Source of the DNA: Pseudomonas sp. CAN1
GTDB taxonomy: Bacteria > Pseudomonadota > Gammaproteobacteria > Pseudomonadales > Pseudomonadaceae
Assembly (NCBI RefSeq): GCF_030462585.1
Contig: NZ_JASMRU010000031.1
Location: 25,098 to 60,889 of the forward strand
Direction: 5' to 3'
Length of the DNA: 35,792 nucleotides
Position 1 is the first letter of the stretch. The number at the start of each line of letters is the position of its first letter. The notes beneath the pieces were generated by a model. The model made no database searches. It was not told the origin of the DNA and was given only the letters and a program-made list of their open reading frames with translations. Of the stretch, positions 16,580 through 23,517 are shown in pieces. Made by a program: the position numbers and the translations under genes.

Positions 16580-18535
16580 TCAGGGGAAACCCAATGAAGG
16601 GGCGCCGGGGCCGGCGTAGCCACGCAGGTCCAGCGTCGGCGCCTGGCCGGCGGCCAGGCGGTGGTCGATGATCAGGCTGTTCGCCCCGTTCAGACCCTGG
16701 CTCAGACGGCCCAGGTACTGTTCGAGGAGGAAGGCCTGGCCGGCACGCTGCCAGGCGGTACGCTCGGCGCCGAAACGCAGCTCGGCGGTGCGCGCCTTGC
16801 TGGTGGTCTCGTGGGCGTCGGCGACAGCGTTATCGGTCAGCTTGCTGGCATTGAGTTGTGCGGTATTCGCCTTCTGCGCGGCGACGCCCCGGTCACGGGC
16901 AATCAGCGCCTGGGCGGTGATCTGCGCCGCCTGCACAGCGTGGTAGGCATTGGCCGCGCCGGCCGGTGGGTGGATGGCCTCCACCGAGGTGGCGAGCAGC
17001 TCCACGCCGCTGTCCAGGCTGTCGAGGTCGGCCTGCACGGCGCGGCCTATGTCGCGGCCGAGGGCTTCGCGTTCGGCGCCGAGCACGCCGTCCAGCGAGC
17101 GCCCGGCGAAGTCGTGCACCAGCACGCGGTTGGCGATGCTGCGCAGCAGCTGGGCGACGTCGGTGCTGTGGTAGGTCGCCGCCAGTGCGGCCTGGTCGCT
17201 GAGACCGATGCGGTAAATGAAGCGCACGTCCATGTTGACGATCTGGAAGCTCTGCCGACCGCCGTCGTCGCCGGCGATGACCTGGGAATTCTCGCTCAGG
17301 TGGGTGGCGTCCCACAGGCGGTTGGCGGCGGCCGGCGCCGGCCCTTCGGCGGGTGCCAGCGGATCGGAGGTGCTGTCCGAGCCGGAAGTGGCCAGCTCGC
17401 GGATGACGCCGTTGTCGACGCTCAGCACCTTGCCGAACGGCCACGGCAGGCCGACATGCAGCCCCGGCTGGTAGACCTGCACCGGGTTGCCGAAGCGCTC
17501 GTAGACGCCGCGCCCGTTCAACGGCACCTCGACCACGCCGGTCAGCAGCCAGCCGGCCAGCAGCACCAGCGCAGCCACCGGCAGGAAGGCGCGGCGCATG
17601 AAATCGAAGGCCCAGACCTGGCGCAGGTCGATGCCCAGGCGCTGCTTCAGCTCGCCCTGGATGAATGCCAGCGGCCGCGGCGGCCATTGCAGCGAGCCGG
17701 CCACCAGGCTGCGTGCCACCAGCATCGGCTCCTGGCGCGGACGACGCGGGCTGAACAGCGACAGCACCGCGCGCAACAGCAGTTCCAGCGCCGCCAGTGC
17801 CGGCAACAAGCCGATCAGCACCGCGAGGCGCGCTGGCCACAGGCGCTGGCCATCCACCAGCACCAGGCAGGCGACGGTCAGCACCTGTACGACGATGACC
17901 AGGCGCAGCATGGCCGCCAGCGATTCGGCTTCCGGGCAGGTCGCCTCGGTGTCGGCAGCCAGATGGCGCTCGACCACCACCAGGCCGAACGCCGCTGTCA
18001 CCAGGATGCCGACGGCGATCCAGGTCAGCTGGCCCGCCGCGACCGGCACCGGCAGGTCGAAGCGCCAGGCACCCTTCACCATCAGCAGCGCGAGACCGGC
18101 CAGGGCGAACAGCCACAGCGTCTCGCCGCCGATGCGCTGCACCTGGCGTCGGCAGGCGCCGAGCACACGTTCCAGCCAGCGCTCGTAGCCGCTGAGTTGC
18201 TCCGGCTCGGCTACTGCCTTGGCCTCGCCGCGCTGCCAGAAACGCAGCGCCGCCGGCCGCTGGCCGATGGCTGCGGCGCGCCAACTGGCAACCCGCCAGG
18301 CCGACTGGGCGCTGGCACTGAGCAACAGCAGCGAGGCGGCGTTGGCGGCCAGCAGCGCGATCCAGTGGGAGTCGGCGGAGAACAGGCCGATGAGATAACC
18401 CAGCGCCCACAGCAGCACGGCGGCCAGCGCCGGCAGCCAGGTCAGCAGCACCAGCGGGCGCGCCAGCGTCAGCGAACGCTGGAAGCGCGGCAGCCCATCG
18501 AGTGGTTCCGCCTCGATGTCCAGATCGACTCTCAT
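16580..18535 (-). CDS. SPFH (HflK-like) protein 1 with multi-helix membrane N-terminus
   Basis: This 651-residue protein has a first half of about 320 residues with several membrane helices (LVLLTWLPALAAVLLWALGY, WIALLAANAASLLLLSASA, WLFALAGLALLMVKGAW, LTWIAVGILVTAAFGLVVV and LAVLIGLLPALAALELLLRA). A further helix (FLPVAALVLLAGWLLTGVV) leads into an HflK-like SPFH domain (NGRGVYERFGNPVQVYQPGLHVGLPWPFGKVLSV; IVNMDVRFIYRIG; VEAIHPPAGAANAYHAVQAA) and a C-terminal coiled coil. Classic HflK has one membrane helix and about 400 residues, so the N-terminal extension is unusual. It is the first gene of the operon with two more SPFH genes and the P-type ATPase. ATG 18535 is the start used. About 250 bases of promoter DNA separate it from the divergent gene at 18787. 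Confidence 0.84.
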   Translation of the reverse strand: MRVDLDIEAEPLDGLPRFQRSLTLARPLVLLTWLPALAAVLLWALGYLIGLFSADSHWIALLAANAASLLLLSASAQSAWRVASWRAAAIGQRPAALRFWQRGEAKAVAEPEQLSGYERWLERVLGACRRQVQRIGGETLWLFALAGLALLMVKGAWRFDLPVPVAAGQLTWIAVGILVTAAFGLVVVERHLAADTEATCPEAESLAAMLRLVIVVQVLTVACLVLVDGQRLWPARLAVLIGLLPALAALELLLRAVLSLFSPRRPRQEPMLVARSLVAGSLQWPPRPLAFIQGELKQRLGIDLRQVWAFDFMRRAFLPVAALVLLAGWLLTGVVEVPLNGRGVYERFGNPVQVYQPGLHVGLPWPFGKVLSVDNGVIRELATSGSDSTSDPLAPAEGPAPAAANRLWDATHLSENSQVIAGDDGGRQSFQIVNMDVRFIYRIGLSDQAALAATYHSTDVAQLLRSIANRVLVHDFAGRSLDGVLGAEREALGRDIGRAVQADLDSLDSGVELLATSVEAIHPPAGAANAYHAVQAAQITAQALIARDRGVAAQKANTAQLNASKLTDNAVADAHETTSKARTAELRFGAERTAWQRAGQAFLLEQYLGRLSQGLNGANSLIIDHRLAAGQAPTLDLRGYAGPGAPSLGFP

Positions 18536-18622
18536 GAAGACTCCAGGAATGCCAGGCGGCCCCGACAGCGAGCGGGAGGTGCCATCGCCGGGCAGCCGGC
18601 GGGCGCCCGAGCGGGAGAAAAA

Positions 18623-18635
18623 GTAATGTTATAAC
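18623..18635. promoter_or_regulatory. Zur-like half-site upstream of the SPFH/ATPase operon
   Basis: GTAATGTTATAAC matches the left half of the gamma-proteobacterial Zur box (GAAATGTTATA) at 10 of 11 positions. The second half is not recognisable in the expected place. It lies about 90 bases upstream of the first SPFH gene. Zinc-responsive control would fit an HmtA-like operon. The partial match makes this tentative. Confidence 0.4.
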
Positions 18636-18692
18636 CCAGGACGTTAAGGATTTGTTAACGAATATGTCAGGCCATCCACCCACAAAAGACCG

Positions 18693-18723
18693 TTGACATT
18701 GAAGTTAACTTTAAACTTAGCGT
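18693..18723 (+). promoter_or_regulatory. MerR-type long-spacer promoter candidate
   Basis: TTGACA (18693-18698) is followed after 19 bases by TAGCGT, a weak -10 that keeps the key T, A and T. A near-perfect dyad, TTGAAGTTAACTTTAA (18699-18714, inner AAGTTAACTT perfect), sits inside the spacer. A 19-base spacer with a central dyad is the layout MerR-family activators use. It points at the acetoacetate-decarboxylase-like gene. No merR gene is in the window. Confidence 0.4.
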
Positions 18724-18786
18724 TGCCTCGTCCGCCGCCCCCCGAATCGGGCGGTATCCGAAAAAATCTTGAGGAAGGCCAGGCAG

Positions 18787-19680
18787 ATGACAGCGCAATT
18801 CAAGGAAATCGACTTCGGTTCGCAGCGTGTCGAAGTGATCGAAGGTGGCTATTACGACCGCTACCGGATGAACCCGGACCTCGATGAAGTGGCGCGGGAC
18901 CCGGCCGCCGGCAACATCGACTACTTCCGGCGCATCCCCAAGCAGCTGACCGCCTCGCGGGTCGGGCCGACCTGGGCGCCGAACTTCTACTACCGCACCA
19001 GCAGCATCCAGCTGCTATTCCTCGCCCCCCTGGGCCGCCTGCGCGCCAGCCTGCCGGCCCCGCTGCAACCCTTGCGCGCCCTGCCCGGCTACGGGCTGGT
19101 GGCGCTGACCTTCTTCTCCTACTCGGTGTGCGACAACGACCCGTATGACGAAGTCTCCGTCGCGATTGTGATTCGCCGCCCCGGCGCCCGTGGCAGCCAC
19201 GCCCTGGAACTGCTCGACGCCATGCGTCGGCGCAGCTTCGTCGCCCATGTCCTGGCGCTACCGGTCTCCACCGAAATCGCGCGGGTGCGCGGGGTGCATG
19301 GCTACCAGCTACCGAAATGGCGCGCGGGCATCGAGCTGGACCTCGGCAGCCAGGTTCACGCCCGCATCAATCGTGCAGACGGCACCACCGACCTGCTGCT
19401 GCAGGCACCGCTGCCGACCTTCAGCGAGGCCGCGCCACAATCGCGCCTGGGCACCACCACCATGGTCCACCAGGTCGATGGCCGCTGGCAGCAGACTCAG
19501 GTACAGAGCAATACGCTGACTTATTCCCAGCGCCTGTTCCCCGGCAACGTGCAGCTCACCCGCAATGGCGGCCCGCTGAGCCAACTGCTCGACGGCCTCG
19601 GCGCCCGCAGAATGTTGCGCCTGGACGTGGTGAAGGATGCGCAGATCGTCCTGCACCTGCCGACACCGCTCGACCAGTAA
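18787..19680 (+). CDS. Acetoacetate decarboxylase family protein
   Basis: This 297-residue soluble protein has no signal peptide or membrane helix. The layout fits the acetoacetate-decarboxylase superfamily: a strand-rich N-terminal half (YGLVALTFFSYSVCDNDPYDEVSVAIVIRR) and then a YQLPKWRAGIELDL segment where the classical family has its (W/F)PK active-site region. Lys in LPKW could be the Schiff-base residue. ATG 18787 is chosen over a TTG at 18769 because GAGGAAGG lies about nine bases before it. It stands alone, divergent from the SPFH operon. Many family members are not true decarboxylases, so substrate and even reaction are open. Confidence 0.7.
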   Translation: MTAQFKEIDFGSQRVEVIEGGYYDRYRMNPDLDEVARDPAAGNIDYFRRIPKQLTASRVGPTWAPNFYYRTSSIQLLFLAPLGRLRASLPAPLQPLRALPGYGLVALTFFSYSVCDNDPYDEVSVAIVIRRPGARGSHALELLDAMRRRSFVAHVLALPVSTEIARVRGVHGYQLPKWRAGIELDLGSQVHARINRADGTTDLLLQAPLPTFSEAAPQSRLGTTTMVHQVDGRWQQTQVQSNTLTYSQRLFPGNVQLTRNGGPLSQLLDGLGARRMLRLDVVKDAQIVLHLPTPLDQ

Positions 19681-19745
19681 GCCGGCGCGGCTCCACCCAG
19701 CAGCATTCCGCCCATTCGCCGGCGGATGCTGGCAAACTCTCCGCC

Positions 19746-19782
19746 GCGCGTCGCCCCGGCTGCTCCGGGGCGAGCCACGCGC
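19746..19782. other. Strong hairpin upstream of the APH-family kinase gene
   Basis: CGCCCCGG (19752-19759) pairs perfectly with CCGGGGCG (19765-19772) around a CTGCT loop. GCGCGT (19746-19751) and ACGCGC (19777-19782) extend the stem across a four-base bulge (AGCC). There is no U-run, so it is a poor intrinsic terminator. It may be a leader structure. The whole gap 19681-19857 shows no TPP or other riboswitch core that I recognise. Confidence 0.45.
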
Positions 19783-19857
19783 ATGATCACCGCAGCCCTG
19801 CTGCCTGAATGATGAGCGCTGCGCACAGCAGCACCCGCAAGCGGAGAAGCCCCCAGC

Positions 19858-20997
19858 ATGAGTAAACGCCTGAGCCACGGCATGGGCCTGGAGCCCGTGG
19901 AGCCCGACTGGCCGGCGCTGACCGAGGTGGAAGTTGTCGCCCTGCTGAAAAGCTACGGGCACACCGACGCCCGCCTGACCTGGCACAGCCCCCGGCCCTT
20001 CTCCGCCGCCGCGCTGGTGCAGACCGCCGGCGATGAGCTGTTCGTCAAACGCCACCACCCCAGCGTTCGCACCACCACGCAGCTGGCGGAAGAACATGCC
20101 TTCCTCGATCATCTCGCCCTCCATGGCGCGCCAGTCGCCCGCGTGCTGCGCGATGCCAGCGGCCGCAGCGCCATCGAGCGCGACGGCTGGACCTACGAGG
20201 TGCACTCCAAGGCCGAGGGGCTGGACCTGTACCGCGACGCCCTGTCCTGGACGCCCTTCCAGCACAACGCCCATGCCTTCGCCGCCGGCGCCGCACTGGC
20301 GCAGCTGCACCGCGCCGCTGAAGGTTTCGACGCGCCGTCGCGCAGCACCGATGTGCTGTTCAGCAACCTGAATCTGTTCGGCGCGCAGGACCCCATTGCC
20401 GCCATCGAAGCGACTTTCCCCCACTCCTCCGCGCTCGCCGAGTACCTGCAGGCGCGCCCGTGGAAGGAAGCCCTGAGCGAGCTGCACCTGCCGCTGCAAC
20501 GCCACCTGCTGCCCTATCTGGATCGCCAGCCGGCACTGTGGACCCACAATGACTGGCACGCCTCCAACCTGCTGTGGAGCGAGGACGGCCCGCAGGCGCA
20601 GGTCGTTTCGGTGCTGGACTTCGGCCTCAGCGACCGCACCTTCGCCCTGTTCGACCTGGCCACCGCCATCGAGCGCAACCTGGTGCCCTGGCTGGAACTG
20701 GACCAGGGCCGCACCGCCGTGGCCGACCTCGACGCGCTGGACGCCCTGCTGCAGGGCTACGCCAGCGTGCGCCCGCTGAGCCGCGACGACCTGCTCGCCC
20801 TCGCCGCCTTGCTGCCGCTGGTGCATGCGGATTTCGCCCTGTCCGAGATCGGCTACTTCCACGGCCTGCTCGGCTCGGAGGAAAATGCCTCCCTGGCCTA
20901 CGACAACTACCTGCTCGGCCACACCCGCTGGTTCCTGGGCAGCGAAGGCCAGCGGCTGCTCGACCATCTGCGCCAACTGGCAACCCGGACGAACTGA
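19858..20997 (+). CDS. Aminoglycoside phosphotransferase (APH) family small-molecule kinase
   Basis: This 379-residue kinase-like protein has the catalytic loop HNDWHASNLLW with Asp232, and the metal-binding DFG at Asp254 (LDFGLSDRTFALFDLATAIER). The N-lobe Lys is probably in ELFVKRHHP. The fold is that of APH/choline kinases, which phosphorylate hydroxyls on small molecules. GGAG lies about 11 bases before the ATG. The stop is 33 bases from a PnuC-type transporter gene, so the two are probably an operon. A transporter-kinase pair suggests vitamin salvage: PnuC-type carriers import nicotinamide riboside or thiamine, which a kinase then traps. Which vitamin is not shown. Antibiotic resistance is unlikely given this context. 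Confidence 0.8.
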   Translation: MSKRLSHGMGLEPVEPDWPALTEVEVVALLKSYGHTDARLTWHSPRPFSAAALVQTAGDELFVKRHHPSVRTTTQLAEEHAFLDHLALHGAPVARVLRDASGRSAIERDGWTYEVHSKAEGLDLYRDALSWTPFQHNAHAFAAGAALAQLHRAAEGFDAPSRSTDVLFSNLNLFGAQDPIAAIEATFPHSSALAEYLQARPWKEALSELHLPLQRHLLPYLDRQPALWTHNDWHASNLLWSEDGPQAQVVSVLDFGLSDRTFALFDLATAIERNLVPWLELDQGRTAVADLDALDALLQGYASVRPLSRDDLLALAALLPLVHADFALSEIGYFHGLLGSEENASLAYDNYLLGHTRWFLGSEGQRLLDHLRQLATRTN

Positions 20998-21030
20998 CTC
21001 GCCCGGACACGCACTCTGAGGAAAACGGGC

Positions 21031-21621
21031 ATGTCTGCTCTGGAAATCATCGCGGTCATCATCAACGTGCTCGGCGTCTGGCTCACCGCCCGGCGCATCC
21101 GCTGGTGCTGGCCGGTAAACGTGGTGGCGGTGCTGCTCTACGCGTGGATCTTCTTCAGCGTGAAGCTCTACTCCGACATGCTCCTGCAACTGGTCTTCGT
21201 GGTGCTGCAGTTCTACGGCTGGTGGCAGTGGAGCCAGGGCAGCAGCGACCATGGCAAGGTTCGCGTCGCACGCCTGCCGCCGGCCACCGCCCTGACCAGC
21301 TGCCTGGCCGGTGCCGTCGGCGCCGTGGCCCTGGGCTGGGCCATGCACACCCACACCGACGCCGCCCTGCCCTGGCTCGACGCCGCGCTCACCACCTTCA
21401 GCCTGGTCGCCAGCTTCTGGGCCGCGCGCAAGTACGTCGCCAGCTGGTGGCTATGGATCATCCTCGATGTGGTCTACACCGGGGTATTCCTCTACAAGGC
21501 GCTGTATCTCACTGCCGGGCTCTACGCCGGCTTCATCGTGCTGGCGATCTATGGCCTGCTGGCCTGGCGCCGCGAGCTGCATGACGGGCCGCCAAACACG
21601 CCGGTGATGGCGGCGGGTTGA
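21031..21621 (+). CDS. PnuC-family vitamin/nucleoside transporter
   Basis: This 196-residue inner-membrane protein has about seven helices. The PnuC hallmark is clear: IRWCWPVNVVAVLLYAWIFF, then SDMLLQLVFVVLQFYGWWQW. Later helices include SWWLWIILDVVYTGVFLYKA and FIVLAIYGLLAWRR. PnuC proteins carry nicotinamide riboside, and the PnuT and PnuX branches carry thiamine and riboflavin, by facilitated diffusion coupled to intracellular phosphorylation. GAGGAAAA lies seven bases before the ATG. It is downstream of the APH-family kinase, which would be the trapping enzyme. No TPP or FMN riboswitch is visible upstream, so the substrate stays open. Confidence 0.87.
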   Translation: MSALEIIAVIINVLGVWLTARRIRWCWPVNVVAVLLYAWIFFSVKLYSDMLLQLVFVVLQFYGWWQWSQGSSDHGKVRVARLPPATALTSCLAGAVGAVALGWAMHTHTDAALPWLDAALTTFSLVASFWAARKYVASWWLWIILDVVYTGVFLYKALYLTAGLYAGFIVLAIYGLLAWRRELHDGPPNTPVMAAG

Positions 21622-21675
21622 ACGGTAGGAGCAGGTATTCCGGGCAGGGGCGAATCCTTTAATACGAGCATATGA

Positions 21676-21722
21676 GAATGCTTTTTCAGTATTTAAGGAA
21701 ATAACAAGCGGCATCCTATAGT
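21676..21722 (+). promoter_or_regulatory. AT-rich promoter island upstream of DUF3574-speE
   Basis: Within 140 bases of non-coding DNA, GAATGCTTT (21676-21684), ATTTAAGGAAATAAC and a TATAGT -10 candidate (21717-21722) form an AT-rich patch in GC-rich surroundings. GAATGCTTT and a CATCCTA-GTGGC stretch recur near 27588-27614 upstream of the TonB gene. The TTATTTCC reading on the other strand vaguely recalls CysB sites. The regulator is not proven. Confidence 0.4.
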
Positions 21723-21761
21723 GGCGATCTGGCTTATCCCTCATCACCGCAAGGAAGTCCC

Positions 21762-22220
21762 ATGCTCCGCCATCTGCTCGCCGCCAGTCTCGCGCTGGCG
21801 CTGTTCGGCTGCGCCACCCCGCCCGCCCCTTCCGTTCATACCACCGACCCTGCGACCTCGACCCTGCAGGGCGACCCAAGCCGACCGGCCCAAGCGCAGT
21901 GGTTGCGTACCGAGCTGTACTTCGCGCTGGGCCAGGAGAACGGCAATGAGAAGATCAGCGAGCAGCGCTGGCGGCAGTTCCTCGACCAGGAGGTGACGCC
22001 GCGCTTCCCGGACGGCTTCACCGCCTATGACGCCTACGGCCAGTGGCGTGACCACGGGGCGCCGCAGCCGGAGCGGCTGAGCACCAAGGTCATCGTGATC
22101 CTGCATGAAGACACTGCCGCACGCGGCAAGGACATCGAGGCGATCCGCCTGGCGTGGAAGCGCATCACCGGCGATCTTTCCGTGCTGCGGCTGTCGCAAC
22201 CGGCGCAGGTTTCATTTTGA
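21762..22220 (+). CDS. DUF3574 lipoprotein
   Basis: This 152-residue protein has a lipoprotein signal (MLRHLLAASLALALFGC, lipobox LFGC with Cys17). The mature part carries the DUF3574 pattern: LRTELYFALG, then WRQFLDQEVTPRFPDGFTAYDAYGQWR, then TKVIVILHED. Function is unknown to me, and the envelope location comes from the lipobox. Its TGA overlaps the TTG start of the SpeE-like gene, so the two are translationally coupled. A second DUF3574 protein lies on the opposite strand at 23065-23517, facing this pair. Confidence 0.85.
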   Translation: MLRHLLAASLALALFGCATPPAPSVHTTDPATSTLQGDPSRPAQAQWLRTELYFALGQENGNEKISEQRWRQFLDQEVTPRFPDGFTAYDAYGQWRDHGAPQPERLSTKVIVILHEDTAARGKDIEAIRLAWKRITGDLSVLRLSQPAQVSF

Positions 22221-23080
22221 TCTTCCGCGAGTCGCTGCATGACGGTTACGCGCAGGCGCTGAGCGTCGACGAGCCGATCTACCAGGGCAACACCGGCCAG
22301 CAGCAGGTGCAGGTTTTCCGCAACCGGCGCTTTGGCCGCGTGCTGGTGCTCGACGGCGTGGTGCAGACCACCGAGGCGGACGAGTTCGTCTACCACGAGA
22401 TGCTCGCCCATGTGCCGATCCTCGCCCATGGCGCGGTGCGCCGCGCGCTGGTGATCGGCGTGGGCGACGGCGGCATCCTGCGGGAGATAGTCCGCCACGC
22501 CGGCATCGAGCAGATCGTCGCGGTGGAGATCGATCCGCAGGTGGTCGAGCTGTGCCGCGAGCTGTTGCCGCTGCACTCTGCTGGCGCACTGGACGATCCG
22601 CGGCTCAAGCTGATCTACGCCGACGGCCTAGAGTACCTCGCCAATAGCCGCGAGACCTTCGACCTGATCCTCTGCGATTCCACCGACCCGGGCGGCCCGG
22701 CGGCGAGCCTGTTCACCGACGCCTTCTACCGCAACTGCCAGCAACGCCTGGGCAGCGGCGGCATCCTCGCCACGCAGAACGGCGTGCCCTTCCTCCAGCC
22801 GGAGGAACTCGGCGGCACGGCGCGGCGGCTGGCGGAGACCTTCGCCGACTGGGGTTTCTTCCACGCGGCGGTGCCGACCTACATCGGCGGCAGCATGGCC
22901 TTCGGCTGGGCGTCCAACAGCGAGAAAGTGCGGCGCACCGAGCTGGAAACCCTGCGCCAGCGCTTCGCGAAAAGCGGCCTGGTGACCCGCTACTACACCC
23001 CCGAGGTGCACCAGGCGGCGTTCGCCCTGCCGCGCTACATGCTCGACCTGATCGAAGCCGGGCTTCAGCGCAACAGCTGA
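22217..23080 (+). CDS. speE: Spermidine synthase-like aminopropyltransferase (SpeE paralogue)
   Basis: This 287-residue enzyme is expected to transfer an aminopropyl group from decarboxylated SAM to putrescine or a related amine. Motifs are VLVLDGVVQTTEADEFVYHEML (substrate pocket and gate), VIGVGDGGILREI (dcSAM loop, GVGDGG in place of the common GGGDGG), VEIDPQVV and LCDSTDPGGPA (catalytic Asp). The start is most likely TTG 22217 (LIFRESLHDGY). It sits in a TTGA overlap with the lipoprotein stop, has CAGG seven bases upstream, and aligns with the usual SpeE N-terminus. A GTG at 22154 would add 21 unlike residues. It is probably a second copy rather than the housekeeping speE, which normally lies elsewhere. 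Its last 16 bases overlap the convergent DUF3574 gene. Confidence 0.85.
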   Translation: MIFRESLHDGYAQALSVDEPIYQGNTGQQQVQVFRNRRFGRVLVLDGVVQTTEADEFVYHEMLAHVPILAHGAVRRALVIGVGDGGILREIVRHAGIEQIVAVEIDPQVVELCRELLPLHSAGALDDPRLKLIYADGLEYLANSRETFDLILCDSTDPGGPAASLFTDAFYRNCQQRLGSGGILATQNGVPFLQPEELGGTARRLAETFADWGFFHAAVPTYIGGSMAFGWASNSEKVRRTELETLRQRFAKSGLVTRYYTPEVHQAAFALPRYMLDLIEAGLQRNS

Positions 23081-23517
23081 GGGTTGTCCAGGCGCTGCGG
23101 CGTCCAGTCCGGATCGCGGGCGCGAACCGGGCTGCTGACCTGCAGCACCGCCGTGCCGAAGCGCTGCTTGAAGTCCGCGCCGATCTCCGTGAGCGCCTGG
23201 CGGGTGTAGGGGTTGTCGGCGTGGATGAGGATCAGCATGCGCGACGGCAGCTTCTCCGGCTCACCGCTGGGGCCGCGCCACTGACCGTGCAGGTCGAGCC
23301 AGCTGAGGCCATCGGGGAAGCGCGGCGTCACCTCGCGGGCGAGGAAGTCTTCCCACTGCGACAGCTCCACCGCCTCCAGGTACAGCTCGGTGCGCAGCAT
23401 GCGTCGACCGCTCGCCTCACCATTGGCATTGGCCGTCGGTTCGTTGAGCCACAGGCCGACCAATGCCGCCAGCAGCACCGCCACGGCGCCATTGCGCCAG
23501 AGTGCTTTTGCGTGCAT
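23065..23517 (-). CDS. DUF3574 protein with N-terminal signal/anchor
   Basis: This 150-residue protein is a paralogue of the lipoprotein at 21762. The shared core is LRTELYLEAVE, WEDFLAREVTPRFPDGLSWLDLHGQWRG, SRMLILIHAD and a tail with similar strands. The N-terminus (WRNGAVAVLLAALVGLWLNE) is a hydrophobic signal or anchor without a lipobox Cys. ATG 23517 shares one base with the stop of the APC permease gene (TGATG), so the two are coupled. A longer frame to 23691 is a shadow inside the permease. It ends by overlapping speE tail to tail. Function is unknown. Confidence 0.83.
   Translation of the reverse strand: MHAKALWRNGAVAVLLAALVGLWLNEPTANANGEASGRRMLRTELYLEAVELSQWEDFLAREVTPRFPDGLSWLDLHGQWRGPSGEPEKLPSRMLILIHADNPYTRQALTEIGADFKQRFGTAVLQVSSPVRARDPDWTPQRLDNPQLLR

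Noticed and set aside
16661-18634. Plus-strand 657-codon and minus-strand 596-codon frames in the SPFH gene
   Set aside because: Both are codon-bias shadows of the 651-residue SPFH protein, which has proper membrane helices and the Band 7 domain.
18536-18786. Complete Zur palindrome
   Set aside because: Only one half matches the consensus; the right half is absent at the expected spacing, so only a half-site is reported.
19681-19857. TPP or other vitamin riboswitch before the kinase-PnuC pair
   Set aside because: Looked for because PnuC relatives are often under TPP or FMN riboswitches; no CTGAGA or other conserved core is present.
19309-21354. Minus-strand 681-codon frame across the decarboxylase-like, APH and PnuC genes
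   Set aside because: It crosses three well-supported plus-strand genes and has no domain.
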